NCBI GenBank assembly: GCA_030685235.1
Contig: MU839121.1
Location: 1-64,000 of the forward strand
Length of the DNA: 64,000 nt
Reading direction: 5' to 3'
Source of the DNA: Copromyces sp. CBS 386.78
Taxonomy: Eukaryota; Ascomycota; Sordariomycetes; Sordariales; Sordariaceae
Shown here: positions 58,612 to 64,000 of the stretch, piece by piece
Numbering within the stretch: position 1 is the first letter of the stretch
How the letters are laid out: the number at the start of each line of letters is the position of its first letter
Program-made: the position numbers and the translations under genes
Notes under the pieces: generated by a model
Databases searched by the model: none
What the model was told of the DNA's origin: nothing
Seen by the model: only the letters and a program-made list of their open reading frames with translations

Positions 58612-59138
58612 GTACCGCGAAAGAGTGCGAACTACCACGTAAGGGAATAGGACCTCTTGAGACATGAAGGTGTTTATTAATTGCTTCTTAAAGATGATAC
58701 GAGCACAGGTTGGGAGTTTTGCGTGTATGAATACCGAGGGCTCCATAGCTTGATGCTTCCAGGTAAAGTTGCTATACTATCTCATTGATGATGTTGAAAG
58801 ATACTTGGAGGACGGTAAAACATGGTATTGTGCATATTGTTGAGATAAATTGTCAGTTTTCACTGTACACGTATCACTGGAGAGGGATTGGGATGTTCAG
58901 AAAGACGTTGGGTCTCTCTATGGCTGAGGCATCGGAAAGCACGGAGCTGGAGATCCAACATGGAGTTACTTGTACATAGGCTGGAAAGTGCCTTGCACGA
59001 GGAGCCAGGGACAGTGAAGAAAAATTCAGTTTGCTCCTGAATTTCACTTCCTTTTGCAAGAGCACTCCGGCGGTAAAATGCTCGCCTAATTCAAACTTGC
59101 TCCTTCCCACGGTTTTGTTAACCTACAGTCAATAGTGG
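58612..59138. other. intergenic region after paralog 7
   Basis: No gene seen. It ends with the shared GCTCCTTCCC motif at 59,099-59,108, then the TSD and MITE copy 2. Confidence 0.55.
59099..59108 (+). promoter_or_regulatory. shared upstream motif GCTCCTTCCC (paralog 8)
   Basis: The motif is 792 bp before the paralog 8 ATG. Removing MITE copy 2 and one TSD (474 bp) leaves 318 bp, matching the 315-bp spacing in paralog 4. Role inferred. Confidence 0.4.
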
Positions 59139-59146
59139 CTTCCGAA
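59139..59146. repeat. 8-bp target-site duplication of MITE copy 2
   Basis: CTTCCGAA, repeated exactly at 59,613-59,620. Confidence 0.9.
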
Positions 59147-59612
59147 GAGTAAACCTACCCGCACCCTATCGAAACCTACCGGCACACTATCCCCCACATA
59201 AAAGCGGGCCTTGCAGCTGGATGACACCTGACATTGTAAACCCCGTTTTTACCCGCTGAATTTCGCTTTTGAAATGACACGCAACATTGGTCAATTTTTT
59301 TCGCACTTGCAAACTTGCACAATTGTACTCTCAATACATTACATATACCTGTCGCACTGCACCCTCAATACAACCAAGGTAGATAGAGCGGTCAATTTGC
59401 AGTAGATTGCACTAAACACCATGGGTTGATCACGAGATTTGAGTGATCTGGAGTGATTTGGGTCACAGTGGTTACATGGCTGGGTGATTTAAATGGTAAT
59501 GACCATTCAAAACAGTGAGTTTTACCGCTAAAATACGATAATTTACATAACAGCTGACATTTTCCCAGATGGTGTGCCGGTAGGTTTCGATAGGGTGCGG
59601 GTAGGTTTACTC
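59147..59612 (-). mobile_element. MITE family copy 2 (466 bp)
   Basis: Same family as 42,768-43,207 but inverted, with GAGTAAACCTACCCGCAC TIRs at both ends and a perfect 8-bp TSD. Shared interior motifs include ATGTCAGSTGT, GCGGTAAAACTCACTG and AGATAGAGCGGTCAATTTGC. No coding capacity. It sits in the promoter region of paralog 8. Confidence 0.92.
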
Positions 59613-59899
59613 CTTCCGAATGCCGCCCTCCATCGTCACTCCCCACGCTTCATTTGCTCCGTCGGTTTTCTCAGGATGATAGCCAACGCCCGCGTTGTTG
59701 CCTCTGCGGTTAGCATTGCCCTTGCCTTCTCCCTTCATCTAGAATTCTTTGCTTTGGTCCTCTCTGGGTGTTAACTACATGCATGAATGCCAAATTCTTT
59801 CTGTTCAACTTTTTTCTTTCTTTCATTCATCGCCCGCAGATATCGTTCAAACCAGACCAATATCGAACATCAACTACTTCAACTATACTCCAAGCAACA

Positions 59900-60919
59900 A
59901 TGCAGTCTCACCCTCCACGACACATGTGGAGTGTCCCTAGCTCTATCACAGATCCTACCAGAGTCATTACTTATTATCCCCACGATACATCGTGGCAAGA
60001 CGTTGAAGATCTCGAAACTCTCATGGCCCAGTGCAGGCAGCGTTTACTTTCGGACGACGGTGACGCGCATACGCTTCAGCATCGCCTGAGGGAATACCAA
60101 TATGTACACAGACACGAGAACGAAGTGCGAGGTGGACTTTGGCGACAGGTTCCTGATGAGGCCTGGTCAATCGCCAATGCGAAAATTACCAACTGTCAGT
60201 TAATCCGGGTCAGGGACACAAGCGATATGATCTGGTGGTGGATTGAGAAGGAATTCACCCTCCACGCCAGAGATGCCGGCACCTTCACCGTTGTAATCTC
60301 CAAGGACCTTACCTGCACTTGCAAATTCAAGGTTAGTACTCCCGTCCTTAGACTATTCTCTGGAGCCGAGAGTAATAGCTGACCAACGTCCCAGACCATC
60401 GCAGTCGACGGAAAAAGAAGTTGCGAGCATGTTCTCTACGTCCTCCGCTACATTCTTCGCTGCCCGCACCCGCTATTGTACCAATACGCGTTCCTGTCGG
60501 TGGAACTCGAATACATCTTTGCCGCCAACCCCTTTTTCTCCTACTTTCCCAACAAGGCCCCGGCGAGAGTACCCCAAGAGAGAGTCGACCCTTACCCAGC
60601 GTGCGTCCTCTGCTTCCGTTCGATCCCTCTCGGTGTCAACCATACCGCGCTACTGCCATGCAGGAAATGCGGCCACTTTGCTCATAGGGGGTGTTTCGAA
60701 ATCTTCCACGACATCAGGAAGCCCCGCGAACCTCAGATATGCGTACTCTGTGAAGACGAGAAGGAATGGCGTTTGCCTGGGCAGGAGGCTGAGTCTGCGG
60801 ACCCCCAAAGCCAAGCCTCCGTTGTCGAGGAGGGCGGGAACGACCGCCCTGTTCCTGTTCATGAAGACAAGCTGGTAGCGATGCTTTACTACGAGACGAG
60901 GGAGAAAAAGAAGTCGTGA
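59900..60919 (+). CDS. SAP-like/SWIM/RING-like family protein, short divergent paralog 8 of 8
   Basis: Exons 59,900-60,331 and 60,395-60,919 encode 318 residues. The SAP-like segment is divergent (YYPHDTSW ... QCRQRLLSDDG ... QHRLREY). The SWIM finger is C139-T-C141 and C154-E-H156. Here SCEHVLYVLRYILRCPHP reads through without the second intron found in relatives. The linker is altered (PHPLLYQYAFLSVE). The C4HC3 finger is complete: CVLCF (C214, C217), LPCRKCGHFAHRGC and CVLC. The protein stops 45-60 residues after the finger and lacks the low-complexity region and coiled-coil tail. A Lys-rich frame continues immediately in another phase (next entry), suggesting truncation by frameshift. The promoter holds MITE copy 2. 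It is the most divergent copy at the array's end. Confidence 0.72.
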
Positions 60920-61182
60920 GGAACGAAAGACAAAAACTACGGGAGACGGATGGGAAATATCAAACCAGCGATGGAAACCACGTCTCGAGAAAACTGAAGA
61001 GGAAAAAGGAACTCATGGAGATCGAGCGACACTTGCTCGGGGCTCAAGGTCGTGCTACCGGAGTGAAGAAGTTAACAAAAAAGAATGGGATGGTAACAAA
61101 GAGAGCTGTGGACATGAAGTCGAAGAATCAGCAGAGCGTACTGCTTGGATCAGACCTCGGGTATGGTGTGCTGCTTGGATAG
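60920..61182 (+). pseudogene. possible frameshifted tail of paralog 8
   Basis: Directly after the paralog 8 stop, a different frame reads NERQKLRETDGKYQ, SRKLKRKKELMEIERHLL and VKKLTKKNGM before stopping at 61,182. Its Lys/Arg/Glu richness is like the tails of the other copies. The link to paralog 8 is inferred. Confidence 0.4.
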
Positions 61183-61761
61183 AAGGGATTGAAGCGGTTT
61201 TGTTATGTCGATGGGGAGGGCAAAAGAAGTATATGTTGAGAGCATATCTTGAATCAACACAGCAAGGGAGTCAAGCAGATTACGCTTGATGGTGACACTA
61301 GTTTCTGTATGGTTAAAAGGTTGGACCGTTGGCCGCCTGAAGCCAAGAAGACGTTGGGATGATAGTGACAGGTGTTGCACCGGGGGAGGACCAAGAGCGC
61401 AAATGTACCAGCATTGCTTTGGAAAGATAGAAGTTTCTCATATTCCCAAATCATCGCGATGATATTGTCGCCGTCTTGTCATGATGTCTCTACCTATGCC
61501 GTGTCAATAACCGAGTGTCAAGCGACAAGTCTGAGCCTTTGGAGATGTGTCATGACAGGCCGTGATTGCTTTTGTCGACATTCAGTGATGCAGCCAAAGT
61601 AGGTACTTGTGCACACCCCATTTTCCCATACAAAACTACCAAAACACTGCCATTTGGATTGGCAAACAAACCGACACCACGGCCCAAAATAACTTGTTTA
61701 AGGAATAAATAAGGTATTAAAAGGGCCTTTGTTATTTTGTATTCTTCACCTTTTTATTAAA
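61183..61761. other. intergenic, nothing recognised
   Basis: Normal composition, short open frames only. Confidence 0.5.
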
Positions 61762-62181
61762 GAGCTTGACTTCCCACACCGTCCCTTTTGACTTAATGTA
61801 CCCTTTTTTAACTTGATGCACCGCGATGATAGCTAATATAGTTTTCAAACGTTTTTATATAGAAAATTCCGTATTTTCAATATTTCGAATATAGTTGTAC
61901 GCGGTACGCCAAGTTAACCGCGGTATACTAAATCGATTGTTGTCGCGGTCACTGCTACGGTTGCGGTCGCTGTCGTTGTTATAGTCGCTGTCGCTATCGT
62001 TGTCGCTATCGCTGTCATAGTCGCTGTCGGTCGCTGTTACGGTCGCTATCGTTGGCGATGAAATTACGGATCGATTTTACCATACAAAACGCGGTACTTT
62101 ACATGTCAGCTATCATTCAACTGTCGGGTGGAGTAAGTGCGGTGTATTAAGTTAAAAGGGACGGTGCGGGAAGTTAAGCTC
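61762..62181. mobile_element. MITE-like element 3 (about 420 bp)
   Basis: GAGCTTGACTTCCCACACCG at 61,762 recurs inverted (ending AAGCTC at 62,181) with a TIR of about 40 bp including GTCCCTTTTRACTTAAT. No matching TSD was found, so it may be old or bounded slightly differently. The interior holds a TCGCTGTCG-type satellite. Confidence 0.65.
61940..62055. repeat. TCGCTGTCG-type imperfect trinucleotide/hexanucleotide repeat
   Basis: GTCGCTGTCGTTGTTATA-like units recur about ten times with small variations inside MITE-like element 3. Confidence 0.8.
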
Positions 62182-63370
62182 GTCGTGGTCGGAGCCGGCC
62201 AAAATTGGTAGGAAACCGAGTAACTTGGACACTTTGCCGCAATGTCTCTACAATAAAGATTTTTGATTATATGAAGTGATAGCTGTTAAGGTAAAGTGTT
62301 TAAGTATGCATCTGGGAGGAAACAAATGATTTAACGAAGTGGTCATCATTTTGCCGCTTAGTGACTCCGCCCATCTCATTGGACTAGAATTTATCTCTGT
62401 GTCGTGTCGAGGGCGACGGCAACGGCGATGGCGGCAGAGTGTTACATACACACGGCGTTTTTGTTAACTTTCCTTTGTCGTTACGAAAGATTGCGATCGA
62501 ATCGTTACCTGGCAGTTGGTAGGGTTTGGGGTTTCTGGTTGGCTTGTTGGTCGTGGTTGAGCTGGGGCGGGTCGGGTGGTCTGTCCAATCGCCGGAGTGC
62601 CAAGCCCGATTTCTGGCTCCGTACGCACCTGCCTCGCTGAGGACACTCTGGATTTTCAAGCCAAAGATCTCATATGACCGACGGCAAAGCTTTGAATTTT
62701 TATCTTCTGATCGTTGAATTGGCCTTTTCCTAGTTTATATTCAAGGCAGCCACTGTATTTGGGGTGTTATCGGCGAGTTCACTCCAAGTGTTAGAAGTTT
62801 GCCGATGGAAGCGGCCTGGGCAAATGTTATGAGCTGAGTATTTCGAAACTTTGAACTTATTGTCTCTTTGGACATGAAGTAGCCGATTTACTCTAGAAGA
62901 GTGTCATTCTTCATCATGTTGCACTATCGATGCAGTTATCCTTGTATGTCATGGAGGAGAGTGTATTGGCATCTTTGTAGCCACAGATTCCTAACTCGGC
63001 GAATGAAGGTCATGAGCGGGTTCCGGGGGTGCGGGTGCTGGGGGCTTTGTGAGAAATTTGAGGGCACTACCCTTTCATGGGGCAATACATGACAATGATA
63101 AATAACGGGGCAGTCATCAATGGCTCTGCGGATGATGTCCAGAGCCTGAAGGCCTGTGCGGCCTGCATGGTCAAGGAACCTAGTTCATCATATCGGGCAC
63201 TCGGAGGTGGACGCTGCTACGAAGGCTGAAGCTGAAGAATTGGAGAGCAGGACAAAGTAGAAACGGGGTGGGGGAGAGCAGACTTTCGAATGGTTGAGTG
63301 GTTTGAGACGCAATACTTCCTGATCACCAATGTTCAACACCCATCCACTGACCCATAATTTCCCATACTA
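62182..63370. other. intergenic, nothing secure
   Basis: No recognisable gene. A short frame at about 63,089-63,229 (MTMINNGAVINGSADD, then CAACM) could be an exon, but no start context or splice partner supports it. Confidence 0.45.
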
Positions 63371-63374
63371 CAGC

Positions 63375-63635
63375 AAAAGCGCCAGCTACACGGACACCCA
63401 CGCCAAGTTCGGCCTCGGCGACGTCACCATCGACGACACCACCAACTCGGTCTACTTCAACCACGGCACCACTGACGCCGGCAACACACGCAAGATCTGG
63501 GCCGCCTTCAGCGGAAAGACCGGAAACGGCGGCAGCTGCACGGGCACCCGGCTGGGCTCGGTCCCGCTCGGCAGCGACGGCAAGTCTGACGAGGGATGTG
63601 TCAACATCAACAATGTGTTTAGTGTGAGGATCAAG
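63375..63635 (+). CDS. possible exon of a small Cys-containing protein, partial
   Basis: After a plausible acceptor (CTACAG at about 63,369-63,374), an open stretch reads SASYTDTHAKFGLGDVTIDD, then NGGSCTGTRLGSVPLGSDG and GCVNINNVFSVRIK. A possible GTGCGT donor follows at about 63,632. Codon use is GC-rich and gene-like (strings of C-ending codons) compared with its surroundings. It resembles an internal exon of a small secreted fungal protein, but I saw no signal-peptide exon and recognise no family. Exact ends and splicing are uncertain. Confidence 0.35.
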
Positions 63636-63689
63636 TGCGTGCGGAGCACTGAACGGGGTTTGGGTTGCATAGTTGACCTACTTTGGTGA

Positions 63690-64000
63690 TATGAGATTGT
63701 TCGCAGTGGGAGATGGGATGGGAGGGAGGTGAAAGAAAGGTTTGGGTAGCTGGTGGGTGAAAGACAATGAAAATAGAGTCATCTCTGCAAATACGTCCAC
63801 CCATCGAAATCGCGAATTGACTGCGCCGGGTCGATGATGTTCTCACGACTGCATCTATGGGAAGCATGAGAAAGAACAGAAGACTCCCGTCGCCGTCATT
63901 GACCGTTCATGCCGTGACGGGCAAGCGTAACCTGATAGAACACGGAATTTCGGTCCTTGTTCTTTCATCTTCCACTCGCCTCGTACTAGCCCGCACCTTC
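63690..64000. other. window end, nothing recognised
   Basis: Mixed composition, no gene supported. Confidence 0.5.

Overview
The window comes from a filamentous ascomycete (Pezizomycotina, probably Sordariomycetes). The evidence is short GT-AG introns with CTAAC-type branch sites, an Arp9-type gene and a fungal F-box gene. Long AT-rich blocks also have CpA depleted and TpA enriched while CpG survives, which is the signature of repeat-induced point mutation (RIP).

Layout. 1-3,740: one F-box gene on the minus strand, otherwise non-coding. 3,741-14,456: RIP block A, a nested transposon graveyard holding a RecQ-like helicase relic (+), a DUF6589-like relic (-) and a 3,617-bp MULE with ~80-bp terminal inverted repeats (TIRs) and an 8-bp target-site duplication (TSD) that splits the DUF6589-like frame. 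15,005-19,277: a ~420-bp MITE-like element interrupted by a 3,847-bp PIF-Harbinger element (TSD TTA) with a RIP-degraded DDE transposase. 21,392-26,430: two conserved genes, an RNF216/TRIAD3-like RBR ubiquitin ligase and Arp9. 27,852-61,182: the main feature, a tandem array of eight paralogs, all on the plus strand, interrupted between copies 5 and 6 by RIP block C (about 43.8-53.8 kb). 61,183-64,000: another MITE-like element and mostly non-coding DNA.

The array. Each paralog has a SAP-like N-terminal helical motif (L-P-x-D-x-x-W ... Q-C ... R-L ... G ... R-L), then a SWIM zinc finger (CxC-xn-CxH), a conserved linker (PEP-x-x-W/Y-Q ... S-x-E) and a C4HC3 RING/PHD-like zinc finger. A variable low-complexity region follows, and in most copies a Lys/Arg/Glu-rich coiled-coil tail. 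SWIM plus a RING-type finger recalls MEKK1/ZSWIM2-type ubiquitin ligases; the SAP-like N-terminus and basic tail suggest nuclear or DNA-associated proteins. This is inference. In six copies a 22-46-nt micro-exon encodes the CxH half of the SWIM finger; copy 7 lacks the first intron and copy 8 the second, which confirms the splicing of the others. Copies 4 and 7 carry single nonsense codons of the RIP type (CpA to TpA), copy 7 has also lost its start, and copy 8 has lost its tail. The locus looks like an actively diversifying, partly decaying lineage-specific family embedded in RIPed transposons. I know of no described function for it.
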